Origin: Larix sibirica
Taxonomy: Eukaryota > Streptophyta > Pinopsida > Pinales > Pinaceae
Direction of reading: 5' to 3'
Length of the DNA stretch: 22,385 bases
Assembly: GCA_004151065.3 (NCBI GenBank)
Contig: NWUY0300039806.1
Coordinates: 9,205-31,589, forward strand
The notes under the pieces: model-generated
Databases searched by the model: none
The model's input: only the letters and a program-made list of their open reading frames with translations
What the model was told of the DNA's origin: nothing
Position numbers and translations under genes: made by a program
In this document: positions 1 through 10,260 of the stretch, in pieces
Position numbering within the stretch: the stretch's first letter is position 1
How the letters are laid out: each line of letters starts with the position of its first letter

Positions 1-853
1 TAACGGCGTTCACTTTTGCACCTCCAGGGGCAAATGCTAGTATATATTAAATTTTTTATTTATATATGATATAGAAATACAATATAATTATGAATTAATA
101 GCAATCATTTAATGGAAATGGAAAAATATTTTGGTGGTTTTGATTTATAATTTAAATCTTCTCAAAAGTTTTAGCATTCTCAAGTCCCGCATTGTTTGAA
201 TCATAAGCTCTAATATCATGTATAAGGCTTTGAAATCATAAAAACTACTTTAACCAAAACTTGTAAAATCTTGAATAAAATTAGTTAATTTAAAACTATA
301 TTTAAGTCATCAATATGCATAATCTTAAACTAAGTATATAAACATTGATTCCATTTAATATTATAAACAATAAATCAAATATAAAAGTATCAATATCAAT
401 CAAATATTTATAGCGTAAATAAACACAAGTTAGTGTGGTGTGCTAACCATATCTGGAAAATGCGCAAGAATTTGACTAACAATCAAGGTGAAGATGGAAC
501 CATCGATCTCCACCCACTAGCTCATGTCAACTGGAACCAACCGGGAAACTACATGCAAGGAGCCTCTCTCTTCCCAACCAACCCCTCAATCAATGAGTGA
601 GAGCCCTTGAGACCTGAATCAATAAACCAATGCCAACTTTTGTTTCATCTTCCTTTAGGAACCCTAGCTCCAAGAACTTCTCAAGACCAAGATTTTCTCC
701 AATTCAAAAAGCTCATTTCCTTTCTTCTCAACCTCCATTATATAGTTTATTAGAAAAATTTATTCTTGTAAATATTATCATGCACATTATGCATCTTTAG
801 TGAATTTTCATTTGTTTTATTCTCACACATAACATGCATCTTTTGTTAACTTT
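1..853. other. AT-rich DNA without a recognised gene
   Basis: No coding frame of interest is visible on either strand. Bases 470-745 are less AT-rich than their surroundings. A TATA-like run (cattatata on the plus strand, 736-744) would point towards transcription on the minus strand into that stretch, so a minus-strand promoter or LTR fragment is conceivable, but no partner LTR was found in the window. This is a description only. Confidence 0.5.
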
Positions 854-932
854 CATCATCATCATCGTCGTCGTCGTCGTCGTCATCATCATCATCGTCG
901 TCGTCGTCATCTTCATCATCATCGTCATCGTC
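854..932. repeat. ATC/GTC trinucleotide microsatellite
   Basis: The stretch consists almost entirely of cat, cgt and tca/tcg triplets: blocks of (CAT)n alternate with blocks of (CGT)n, with one cttcat interruption. It ends directly at the N at 933. The alternation of two pure blocks suggests C-to-T interconversion within an expanding repeat. The hydrophobic Ile/Val-rich frame read through it is a by-product of the repeat and not a gene. Confidence 0.95.
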
Positions 933-933
933 N
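933..933. other. Single N, probable contig join or unresolved base
   Basis: The N sits exactly at the end of the trinucleotide microsatellite, and the composition changes to a more balanced, non-repetitive sequence straight after it. Either the assembler joined two contigs at the repeat or one base could not be called. The true distance between the flanks is unknown. Confidence 0.6.
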
Positions 934-1098
934 GCTCTTGGCCTTCCCATTACGCCCAGCTTTGTCTATATCTTATGGTAATTAGACTCACAGAGGGCTT
1001 TTTGTTGGCGAAGAGGTGAGGATGCAGAAGAGCCTGGCTGTGTAAATTGTTGAATGGCCATAGAGCAATGAGCTGCATTGTAACCTGAAATTGTCGAA

Positions 1099-1148
1099 AT
1101 GAAGACTGAGCAACCATTCGAAGCTGGTTTTCCCGTTTTGGATTCCAG
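1099..1148 (+). other. Weak candidate for a first coding exon
   Basis: An ATG at 1099 opens a 16-codon frame (begins MKTEQPFEAG) that runs into a good plant 5' splice-site match, CAG|GTAAAA, at 1148/1149. An in-frame stop lies a few codons upstream, so the ATG is a plausible start. The surrounding 940-1650 stretch has a more balanced composition than most of the window. It contains a second exon-like interval, ctacag|gccatgg (about 1575) to gctgg|gtgagt (about 1613). I recognise no protein, and short exon-like pieces arise by chance. Transcript data would be needed to accept this as a gene. Confidence 0.15.
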
Positions 1149-3242
1149 GTAAAATCGCTATATCAATTATGTGATTGATTTTATTTGTTGTGAGAATCTC
1201 TTATCTGTGTTTAATATACAGCTCTTAGTTGTGTTAATGGTTGTGATGAAGAATTGCAAACTGCATTTCTGTTGGTTCTTACTCAGAAATCCATTATTTT
1301 CCTTAGCACTCTTTCAATGCCAACAGCTCTAAGATATCTCCATCCATTCCATTCCGAATTGAGATCAAAGACTGCTGTAAACTAACTGTTGAAATTATTT
1401 AGCTAAATTACTAACTCTGACTCTGAAGAACAGCAAGTTGATGAGTGTTGAGGCTATTGGCATCTAAGACAAGCCTGTATGCAGCATTTCAAGTTTCTCA
1501 AAGCTGTACACACCACTTGACCATCCTGCATGCAGCAATTAATGGATTGTTGAGGCCATATGTTTATCCTACAGGCCATGGATATCCCCAGGAGACCATA
1601 CACAATTGCTGGGTGAGTTCTCTCTGCATGGAAAAACATGGCAGTCTCTCCCCTTTGACTGTTCATTGAATGAATGCCCATAGACAGCATTTGGGTTATT
1701 GAATTCGCAGCATATTTTTTAATTCTTACTTTACATTAATTGTTGGACACCTACCATTGATAATGCAACATGTCCCCTCTCAAGTTGATTGGCACCTTGT
1801 TGATTTGTCTCATTCTCTCATTGATTGCCGAAGACATTCATATATATATTTCCTAGTATTAATTGCTGGGCATCTTATTCCATGGTAATTCTAGTTCATC
1901 TTTCCCTTGACTTTGAAAGGGCCTCTTCTCCTTCTGAAGTGAAGATTGTAATTAAATTGATCGCTGGGGTAATGTGCAAGTTAAGCAATGCATTACTGTC
2001 CTTTGTTATCAATGCTGGAGCAATCCACTTGTTTGGATGTTGGAGTTTTGTAAAGAAGTGTTGGGTTAAAACTTCTGAATATAAGCAGCTTTGGAGCCTG
2101 AAGAGTCCAATCTAGAGAAAGCATGTGGTCCCACATATTTTTCCATTGTCCATTAAAACACTCTCGAGGAAAGCATTGATGCAATTGGGAGAATGCTTGC
2201 AGTGATTGGTTGTCATTCAATGGAATATTAAACTTAGTTGTTCGTTCTTTCAAATAAAGAGAATTTGAGTGTCGGAATGTTGTGACACAACATGGTCTCA
2301 TTAAATAGTTTCAAATTAGATCAAGAAGAACTGAGCCCCTAGACATTGGTTTGAGTAATGCTTAGAGAGCATAAGCCATTAGAACCTAAATAAGCAATTG
2401 TCATAAACATATTACATATGCATGTGTAAGCAATCAAATTGTACCCTTGATAGAGTTTTGTATAGATAAATTTAGGCATTGCTTGTGTGAGGGATACACA
2501 GAGAAAGGAACCACATAATCAATCCTGAGTAGAGATTGTGAAGAATAGATTTCATTTCCATAGAGGATCCTTGTTGATGAAGCATGCGAGCTATAAGTCC
2601 CTTGTTTACAAATCAATGTCCTCCAAATCCAAGATATAGTAGAAATGTGTAGGAAACTCTTAATGGTGGAGGGAGAAGAATAATGGTTTCAAGTCTTTGT
2701 GAAGGAATTTTGGTAGCTTAACCTTACTTTATTTGGTGTGTTATGAAATGCACATTGAAACCCCTTGTTGGATCGGGTTTCCATGTGAACTCCTGGATTG
2801 TATTCATGAGAATCCATAAGTTTGTTGAACATCATAGAAGACTAAATCAATATTATGAATGAAACGGGGGTTTGACAAGGTCCACATGTAACCACTATGT
2901 CTCCTAACTAAGTATGAGTGCATTAATGATTCATTGACTGACCTTTATGCATTTATGAAGGGTTGCACCAAAATTAAGGGATTTTTTGAATCATGTGTAG
3001 AAAAAAAGGAATAATTTATGTGCCTTAGAAAATGATCTAATAATGGGTTGACTTAGATAAGTCAAGTACCATGAGGTCATATGAAGATTAGGTGGGTGCA
3101 TAATGCAAGTTATAACTGCAAATGTGGTGTATCTAGGTGATACTACTTAAACTGCATAGATGAGAAAAAAATAGGTTGATCACATCATCCAATATTTTCT
3201 ACTAGTGTCATTTTTCTTCTAAAGTATGATTACACATCAAAG
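1149..3242. other. Unassigned DNA
   Basis: Apart from the exon-like interval near 1575-1613 and the weak minus-strand match at 1993-2301, nothing in this stretch can be assigned. The open frames are short and overlap on both strands, as expected for non-coding DNA. The last 200 bases may already belong to the decayed LINE that follows, because its 5' boundary cannot be fixed. Confidence 0.4.
1993..2301 (-). pseudogene. Possible LINE fragment upstream of the zinc-binding domain
   Basis: A 102-codon frame on the minus strand contains the spacing W..MW....LDW.LQAPKLLIF followed by KTPTSKQVD. This resembles the stretch just before the zinc-binding domain (zf-RVT) of plant L1 polyproteins, where a W-x2-W-x-P-x-K-x3-F pattern is followed by LPT and a Leu/Lys-rich segment. 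The expected C-x2-C...H-L...C cluster is not found downstream. The similarity is by eye and weak. It could be an open frame by chance. Confidence 0.22.
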
Positions 3243-4242
3243 TTCATATCAGTGGCCTTAAGGATTTGGAAGGCACATTTAGGGAAGATATGTTGGAGAA
3301 CTATACCACAAGTATAAGGAGTGGAAGGATGTATTGACACTACCTATTTCTACAAATAGAAAATTTGGATTGATAGAAATGATTGCATTTTAAATATTTG
3401 TAGTATCCCCCCACTTGGAGTCTTCTTCAAACTAAAGCAGGTTTTATCTCATATAATGGACACATAAGGTAAAAAATGCCAAGTGGATCTTGTGATCTCA
3501 AACTTTGCATCACACTCATACAAATGGTATTTTTATGGTGCTTCAATGGAAACCCTGGCTTGGGGAGGCTAGAGGAGTTTTATTTATCTTTGTAGGTTGG
3601 AAGATACACTTTTGGCTTGGCTAGGGTGATGCACAAACAATTATTTTGAGATCCATGCACTCATCATCCTCATTAGAAATAGAAAGGAATGACAAGGAGC
3701 TATAGGTATTTAGGGAATCATTACTTGTCTACAATTCAATGAGGGGAAATCTCTTGTACAAAATATGTTTCCCATGCCCTTGGTAAACAAAGTATCTTGA
3801 TTATCCCATTAATTTGATGTTTTTCAAATTCAACACATATATAGGTAGTTCAACAAGGAAGGAAATGCAATGGAAAAGGGATCTTCATTTCTACAGGACA
3901 TGCAACTACTCACAAGGGAAACAACAAATGGTAAGGATGGTCCAAAACCATCAACCTTTTTTACGTAATGTATTGTAAAAAATAGATCCATATAGTGCTT
4001 TCTGCAACATGAGAGTTATTTGTGGCAATAAGCTTTGAAAATTTTCTTGTATGTAAACTTTGTTGATGTTTATCTTTTTCACACTTATGTAAGCCTATAT
4101 GGCACTAACAAAAAATGGCATGATTGTAATGTATGCCTTAATGGCATGATAACTTTTATATAACTATGCTACTATTTGTAGTAGCACATGTAACCTCTTT
4201 TTACTCAATAAAATGATATAGATAATTTTCCAAAGTGAAAAA
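3243..4242 (+). mobile_element. Decayed plant L1-type LINE, RNase H and 3' end (LINE A)
   Basis: This is the 3' part of a non-LTR retrotransposon polyprotein gene, where a plant-type RNase H domain follows the reverse transcriptase. A frame from 3366 reads WIDRNDCIL, the W-x2-RN linker typical of these elements, and leads to YFYGAS at 3528-3545 where FFDGAS is usual, so the first catalytic Asp is Tyr. After frameshifts come a CTNN..EIHAL segment, VFRESLLVYNS (usual VFGDS) and, at 3831-3890, QHIYR*FNKEGNAMEKG, matching the C-terminal HIYRE.N..AD.LSK motif. Several stops and shifts show that it is long dead. The 3' untranslated part ends with AATAAA at 4207 and a short A run near 4242. The 5' end is uncertain. 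Confidence 0.75.
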
Positions 4243-5387
4243 GGGTTGTCTTAGTTGAATACTGTATGTGTAGTGTGCTATTATGAATGACCAATTATAC
4301 TCTATCCAACCAAAGCCATGGAGGGATTAAGAACACATTAGAGAAAATCATTTCTACCCTTATTTCACAAAGATCTAAAGCACATGTGCAAGAAAGAGCT
4401 CCAAAATACACAATGAATTGCTACAAATTTTTAGATGCAAAAGTTGGAAACATATGTTTGCAATTTATGGAACGTGTGAGAAGTTAAATCTAAGAGAAGG
4501 GATTATTATTTAATCAATGTATATGGACTAATAGATCTTTATATAAATTTAAATCTGTATTTGAATTGGATTCTTGTGTGTATAAATTGCCAAGTAATAT
4601 ATTGTAACTTATTTGAATAAAAAAAGAGGATAGATGGAAGCACAATTCAAATTAAATGACATGATTGACTAGTATACAAATATTATAGTTGTGAGATATT
4701 TGTGGATATATCATAGACAAACATAATAATATTCAAATGGAAAATGAAATTGTAGAGATTGTTGAGAGTGAACTATTCTTTGTCTCCTTGTCACTATCAT
4801 GCAACAACTAAATGTGAAAAATCAATGTAAGCTAACCTCAGGTTCCATTTAGATGACAAAATCGGTTCAACATTTTTGTTGCATCATTTCCTTCTCAATG
4901 TGAATGGGAAGCTTGGCATATTTTTGTTTCCTATCAAAATACAAAACATGGACAAAATAAATATTAGAGATTATTTGTATTGGAAAATCTAAGAAAATCA
5001 AATCTCTAAGTCGCTATACTTACACAAGTTGGAATCAATGCATTTAATTAATTTTTCCCACTGTGATGAGTGGAATTTCTCTTTGCAACACTAGGATCTA
5101 TAAACATTAACACGAAATATATCATATTTTTCTATTAGGCACACATCAATTTTCATTTAGTATGAAAATGAAAATAAGGTACTTCAATATCTATGTAGAC
5201 TCTTCATTGGCCACCCTTTTCTCTTCCAACTTCTCATATTTTTTTACACATTCTTGCCATATATTGACAAGTATGTCTATTCCATTCTTTTAAGGCTCTC
5301 TTGCATAAGATTTTTTATTTTATTTTAATTTTACAATTATTTATTTTTCCATTGTTTTATTCTAGTTGAAAAAAATATCTTACACAC
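4243..5387. other. Unassigned AT-rich DNA
   Basis: A 66-codon plus-strand frame (4287-4487) begins MTNYTLSNQSHGG but shows no motif I know, and its neighbourhood gives no sign of splicing or a promoter. The rest has no long frame, repeat or RNA gene that I can support. Confidence 0.4.
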
Positions 5388-5973
5388 CTAAGACAGTTGT
5401 AATCTAACCTTCTTTACATACCAACCCTTAATAAACATTGACTGCATATCTTGTATCACTATCTTTTTCAAAGCTAGAGGTATCTTGGAGAAAAGGAGAT
5501 GGAGGTTGTCACTAAACCATTGATAGCAAGTATCCATCACTTTATTGATAAAAAAATCCCACATTAGTTCTTGGATATCCCCACTAACCACATCAAATTA
5601 TGTTGTTGATGTGTAAGTATTAGAACATGATTGATATGTTAATGATGTGGAAGTGGGATTTTTGGTGCCCAATGTTGCAAGCACAACAGTTGTATCAACA
5701 ACATATTCTTGAATATTGCTTGTGATTGTTATTGTTTTTTTCCTATATCTTTTGCTCGACTCAGGAGAGATTGGGGAATCAATCAATTCATGTGTTGCTT
5801 GTTGTTCTTGAATTTGGCGATTCTATTGGGTTTTGTGTTTTTTTTGGGAAAGAATTTAGTGTTTTTTGGGGGAAAGAATTTAGTATTTTTTTTGGAAAGA
5901 ATTTATCTATGGTTTTCATATGAAAGTTTTCCATTATCTTCAATGCCTCCATCCCAAATATTGATGGAAACAA
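5388..5973 (-). pseudogene. Broken unidentified reading frame with 8-residue repeats
   Basis: Three minus-strand frames join into one interrupted reading of roughly 190 residues. The first (5973 to 5788) contains tandem 8-residue units of the type LNSFPQKT / LNSFPKKT. A frameshift near 5787 leads into a Ser/Thr-rich second part (SPESSKRYRKK, then a TSTSLTYQS region). One in-frame stop near 5598-5600 separates it from the third part, which has the tract MWDFFINKVMDTCYQWF and ends KGWYVKKVRLQLS. The second and third parts share a frame, which argues for a decayed protein. I do not recognise the family; a transposon-derived or host pseudogene is equally possible. Chance is not excluded. Confidence 0.25.
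5837..5908. repeat. Three tandem 24-bp units
   Basis: Three consecutive 24-bp units (5837-5860, 5861-5884, 5885-5908) each consist of a T run, a G run and aaagaattta. The unit length is a multiple of three, so the repeat encodes 8-residue units in any frame. The units differ by a few substitutions in the T/G run and at the last three bases of the third copy. Confidence 0.85.
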
Positions 5974-6008
5974 GGAATCTAGATCATCATCTCCCTATCA
6001 AATGAAAA

Positions 6009-6780
6009 AGAGGGTATTTACAATAATAAAATTCAATTCTTTTTGGAAATGTTTAATTATTTTTTTAAAACAAAACAAATAAAACTAAAAATATATCAAA
6101 TTGTGTGTGTGTGGAGGTATTTTGTAAGATGGTCATTGCTTATTTCTTGGACAATGGTAGTAGTGCACAACATGAATGGAATTCAAGTATATGAGAATAC
6201 CCTAGATTATTCTTAAACCAAACCCTAGATTTCCCCCAAATCAAGGTTGTCTTAGCTTGTTGGTAATATGTCCCCTAGATTGACTCCAAATCAATGAAAT
6301 GAGGAAAACACATTACCCTAAAACAATGCTTAACAAACTTTCACTACGAAGTTCATTCTCTTGTCACAGTATCATCATTTCTCCTCTCGTGAGTATTGGT
6401 TTTGTTCTCGATGTCATCCTCCTCCCTCACATTGGATTTCTCTTTCCTTTTTGGATTTTGCAATGATGGAATGAGAGGCTGTCATAATATTTTCTTATTT
6501 TGGCTCCAATTTATTCAATATTTTCCAAAGGTGAAATTTTATTTTTCATTTAAACACAATAGTTGGTGCTAAATTCAATACCACACATCATCGATTTTTG
6601 TGTCAAATACATAGAATGGTGTTGGCTTTAACATCAACTTAATTCTCAAAATGTAACTAATTTGGATGCAAAAGCAAACAATGATAGGGAAAGAGAGAGA
6701 GGAAGGACTAGAGAACTCATGAGAAACAAGGTATGGAAGGTGACATGGCAGTTGAATGGAAAGCCTACATGTAGAAGCTG
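6009..6780. other. Unassigned DNA with two telomere-like hexamers
   Basis: No gene is supported. Around 6200-6235 there are two separated occurrences of accctaga, each resembling one plant telomere unit, but they are not in tandem. A short GT run lies near 6102-6111. The plus-strand LINE B may begin somewhere towards the end of this stretch. Confidence 0.4.
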
Positions 6781-7570
6781 GCTTTTAGCAACATCAAATT
6801 GTGGCCAGGTTAGGATAAGCTTGTTTGGTCTAGGTACCTTATCGATGACAACTGTATTGTGAAACTTAATAATGCATCATTGTTTGTGCAAGACATGCAA
6901 AGTGAACTAGCTTTGTAGTGAAAGAGAAAATGGAAAATAAATGTCCAATTTAAGATTAATTATTATTTTAGATGGAACTAGAAAGAAATGTATCAAGATG
7001 AAAATTTATCCAAAAGAAAACTTAGATTTGAATTGGAATTTGCTTTCTCTGCAGAGAACAAGATGAACATATATATCATCTACTTGTTTCTTACCCATTT
7101 TTGGAAGAAGCATGGTCCGAAGGAAAAAATTGACTAGAGGTATGGGAGTGTTGGGAGTTTGGTCCTTATATGAAACTTTTAAATTATGGTGGATGGATCC
7201 ATAATTTAAGAACATAAGGGATTTCCCTATGATTATTAGCTAGGACTTATGGTTTAATAGAGGTAAAGATTGTTTCAAGATAAAGTTTCCCATTGTTATC
7301 CAAGTTTTCCAAAGGGTTAAATTATTTTTGAGAGATTTATTAGTCAATTGAGTAAAAAAGTTCCTAAGAAAGTGGGTACTTTTAAGAATACTAAATACAT
7401 TGCATGGTATTTCATCAATAGGGCTTCCCAATCCAATCCTAGTCTTTGTGGTCCAAGGGGCTTATTTATTCAAATGAGTCTCACTCTTACTCCTTCCACT
7501 TAGTTTTAGGGCATGGCTCAAACAATTGGGCATAGGTACCTGCCTCGGTATCTCTAGTTAGAATTATTGT
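6780..7570 (+). mobile_element. LINE B, 5' portion: zinc-binding domain and first half of RNase H
   Basis: This stretch encodes, with frameshifts and stops, the end of a plant L1-type LINE polyprotein. At 7038-7125 the frame reads ICFLCREQDEHIYHLLVSYP, the C-x2-C...H-L zinc-binding pattern of the zf-RVT domain, with Tyr where the last Cys is usual; a Trp in AWSEG follows as expected. At 7405-7530, in another frame, come WYFINRASQSNPSLCG and GHGSNNWA, the first strands of the RNase H domain. FINRAS replaces the usual FFDGAS, so the catalytic Asp is gone. The domain stops abruptly at 7570, where an LTR retrotransposon begins, and resumes at 10261. The 5' limit is a guess; no reverse transcriptase core was found upstream. 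Confidence 0.75.
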
Positions 7571-7879
7571 TTATATGACCCAAGGGGGGCATATATGGGA
7601 CTAAATGTATATGTAGTAGGGTCAGCCTAATAAATGGGTCATATGCATAATGAGTTGGAGTATGTATATATAGAATATATGTAGTCATTATTTGGGTCAA
7701 CATGTGAATTGGATATATGAATGTATTGAGGTATTTGGAGGATTTTCTCCTATTCTTTAAGGAATTATTGTATAACTCATCAATATTATCTATTTTGGAG
7801 TTATGATCGACGTATAAATTTTCTATACACGATGTGTACTCTGACTTATTCTACTCTCTTAAGCATTTGTTTCATAACT
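7571..7879 (+). repeat. Left LTR of the gag-only element
   Basis: It aligns along its whole length with 9948-10260. Shared stretches include agggtcagcctaataaa, attggatatatgaatgtatt and gatgtgtactct/ggtgtgtactct. The usual TG start has become TT (7571-7572), and the end is cataact near 7879 where the right copy has cataaca. A promoter cannot be placed with confidence. Confidence 0.85.
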
Positions 7880-7881
7880 TT

Positions 7882-7893
7882 TGGTATTAGAGC
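7882..7893 (+). promoter_or_regulatory. Primer-binding site for initiator tRNA-Met
   Basis: tggtattagagc lies two bases after the left LTR. The complement of the 3' end of plant initiator tRNA-Met in retrotransposons is typically tggtatcagagc, so 11 of 12 positions match. It would prime minus-strand cDNA synthesis. Confidence 0.85.
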
Positions 7894-8639
7894 ATACAAT
7901 CCTTGTCTTCACTCCTTCAAAAAGATCCATCTTATCATTTTTGCTATTAGAAAATTTTATGGGAAGTTTTAAATAGTGAAATTTTTTAGAGTCTCAAAAT
8001 ACATATCTAAGTACCTATGGTAAAGATTTCAAGTTTTGGTTCGCTATAAGTTTGGAGTTACAGTTTATGGAAGTTAGGGTTTTTTACTAGTCCAAAAACT
8101 AGTCTCAAACAAGTGTTATGAGTAAAATTGTTAATATTGAGTTTGCAAGCTCCAAATTGAGTGCCACTAGTTGCATAAGAACCAATATAAACCACAATAT
8201 TGCAGGTCATAATTTCATAACCATATCTGAAAAATTGGACATGCAGTAGTTTGTACAAGTTCACTCTCTTGAAAGGTACAAAAACATCAAGTTTTAGCAA
8301 AGTTACCATAACTTTCCCTTGGCAAATCAAAATTTAGTCAAACATATGGCATTGCAAAGAATACATATCATGATACTATAGGCCAAAAATTCAAAATCAT
8401 AGGTGCTGAAATTTTAGATTTGCATTAGGAGGAAGGTTGGATAGTAAGATAGTCTCCAAATCGGGGTTTTAAAAGGTATGTTAACTTAAAATTAGCATAA
8501 CTTTTGACTAGTATGTCCATTTGAGGTGATTCAAAATCCATTGGAAAAATTAAACAAAAGAGGATATAATATAAAAATGATAAAAACTATTTGGGTTCGT
8601 TATTGTTAATATATTGAGTATTTAATTTGAGAGTTTGGA

Positions 8640-9900
8640 TTTGACCCAAAGTAAGAACTAATGGCAATAGCTCAGTTTACAAGGGAAAGATAAAAATGAA
8701 ATTAATCCTATGGGATGGTTGAGGATGGAACAAAAAATAAAAGAAATCTTGATTTGGAAACTATTTATTTTTATGATGAAGTTTTTAAGTGGAGGATGAG
8801 CATAGATGAAGATATTAGACAAAACACCACTTGAGATGAGTTTGAAAAATTATTCTCAAATAGATGGATCCAGTAAGAAAATTTGGAGAAGATGCATAAA
8901 ATTGAAAATGAATTCAATGAATCTAAAGAATAGATTTCAAAATTACAGAGAGATAATGAGGAATTAAAATAATTTCTCGATGAGAAGTGTACATCAAATG
9001 TCTAAGATGCAAACCCTTAATGAGTCACTCATTAAGGAGGCTAAGAACTTAGAGCAAGGAAAGATGAGCAAATGCAAGAAGGATGGAGAAGTATCTAGAT
9101 TACGAAACCATAGTCAAAAACTACTTGAGGAGGTTAACAAATTGAAAGAGGAAAATAAGTATTGTTAAAAACAAAAAAAAAACAAGGATCTTAGATGAAG
9201 AGGCTACTAAAAGACTTGAAGAGTAAATTTGAAAGAAGGTTGAAGAACTCTAAATGTGGATGAGGTAAAATTATAAATCCAATCTAGAATTGAAGAAGGA
9301 AGTAAGAAATTGATGGATGGCATCACATTGCAACCTCAAAATGAGAAGGGAGACGAGATTCAACATGGTCACTAGAAAATACTTGAAGAAGTCAAACTCC
9401 ATATTGAGGGTGTATGTGTCAAATATGATGGTATTATCTCAAAGTCTAAAGTGATCAAAGACTGAGCACAGAGGATAGTGGATGTCATTATCTCTTAAAA
9501 AAATAGATGATAGGGGAGTACATAATGAAGGAAAACCACCAAATATGAAACCATGTCAACACCCCCATTACCAATAAGTTTTCTAGAAAGACAAGAGGAT
9601 TGACATCAACACTACCAAGGAAGAAGATGGAATAATAAACAATATTCGTGGAACAAGGAAACAAAGTGATTACTCAATAAGATGTTATCATAGACCATAA
9701 ACTACAACAAATTGAAGAAGTCACAACAACAACACTTGAAATCAAAGGAAATTAAATTATGGAAGAACCAACTATCAAGGATTAAAACCAAAAAGAATTG
9801 AATTTGGATGGATGGATGGATGGATGGATCATCCTCAATGGCAGCAAGAGAGTAGGAATTTAAGGAAACCCTATCACTCGGTTTCATCACATGTAAAACT
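8640..9900 (+). pseudogene. Decayed gag-like frame of the LTR element
   Basis: In one frame from about 8715 the sequence reads LDLETIYFYDEVFKWRMS, then DEFEKLFSNRWIQ, a Trp- and Phe-rich pattern like the retrotransposon gag family, then a Glu/Lys-rich stretch (ISKLQRDNEELK). Five stops interrupt about 110 codons, several one base away from Trp, Gln or Glu codons. A frameshift near 8980 leads into an open 62-codon coiled-coil segment (8980-9168; SLIKEAKNLEQGK, KLLEEVNKLKEEN). More Glu/Lys-rich fragments follow, then a basic Trp/Asn/Gln-rich tail (YQGRRWNNKQYSWNKE near 9612-9660). No CCHC zinc knuckle is visible. The product would have been a capsid-like structural protein. The family assignment is by eye. 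Confidence 0.6.
9806..9829 (+). repeat. (GGAT)6 microsatellite
   Basis: Six perfect ggat units lie near the end of the gag-like region of the LTR element. As the unit is not a multiple of three, changes in its length would shift the frame. Confidence 0.95.
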
Positions 9901-9933
9901 CTTAACTATAAATCTTTGAGGACAAAGCTTTTT

Positions 9934-9942
9934 GAAGGAGAG
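9934..9942 (+). promoter_or_regulatory. Polypurine tract before the right LTR
   Basis: gaaggagag lies five bases upstream of the right LTR start (TG at 9948). This is the position and composition expected of the primer for plus-strand DNA synthesis in LTR retrotransposons. Confidence 0.65.
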
Positions 9943-9947
9943 TATTA

Positions 9948-10260
9948 TGATATGACCCATAGGGGGCATAATGGGAGTAAATGTATATGTAATAGGGTCA
10001 GCCTAATAAAGGGGCCACATGTAGTGAGTTGGAATATGTATACATAGAAGACATATAATCATTATTTGGGTAACATGAGAATTGGATATATGAATGTATT
10101 GGGGTATTTGGAGGATCTTCTCATATTCTTTAAGGATTTATTATAAATTCATCTATATTATCTTTTTTGGAGTTGTGCTCCACATATACATTCTTTGTAC
10201 ATGGTGTGTACTCTAGTATATTATGCTATCTTAAGGATTTGATACATTTGATACATAACA
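9948..10260 (+). repeat. Right LTR of the gag-only element
   Basis: It starts with TG (tgatatgaccc) and ends with CA (cataaca), the canonical LTR termini. It aligns end to end with 7571-7879, with small indels and many substitutions. The LINE B coding sequence resumes immediately after it. Confidence 0.88.

Larger units (their letters stand above)
7571..10260 (+). mobile_element. Non-autonomous LTR retrotransposon, gag-like only, inside LINE B
   Basis: Two direct repeats of about 310 bp (7571-7879 and 9948-10260) flank a 2.07-kb internal region. A 12-base primer-binding site matching plant initiator methionine tRNA (one mismatch) lies just inside the left repeat, and a purine tract precedes the right one. 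The flanks are attgt (7566-7570) and attat (10261-10265), a 5-bp target duplication with one change. The internal region holds a long leader and a decayed gag-like coiled-coil frame. I see no protease, integrase, reverse transcriptase or RNase H of its own, and about 2 kb is too short for them. It therefore depended on another element for mobility. The LTRs differ at many positions (roughly 80-85% identical by eye), so the insertion is old. Confidence 0.85.

Noticed and set aside
834-1019. Ile/Val-rich 61-codon frame, superficially a membrane segment
   Set aside because: It is the translation of the ATC/GTC microsatellite and crosses an N. The hydrophobicity follows from the triplets.
6200-6240. 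Telomere-like aaaccctaga words
   Set aside because: There are only two separated units with no tandem array, as expected by chance in AT-rich plant DNA.
7571-10260. Full Copia or Gypsy element with pol
   Set aside because: No integrase, reverse transcriptase or RNase H motif lies between the LTRs, and 2 kb is too short. The RNase H pieces outside belong to the interrupted LINE.
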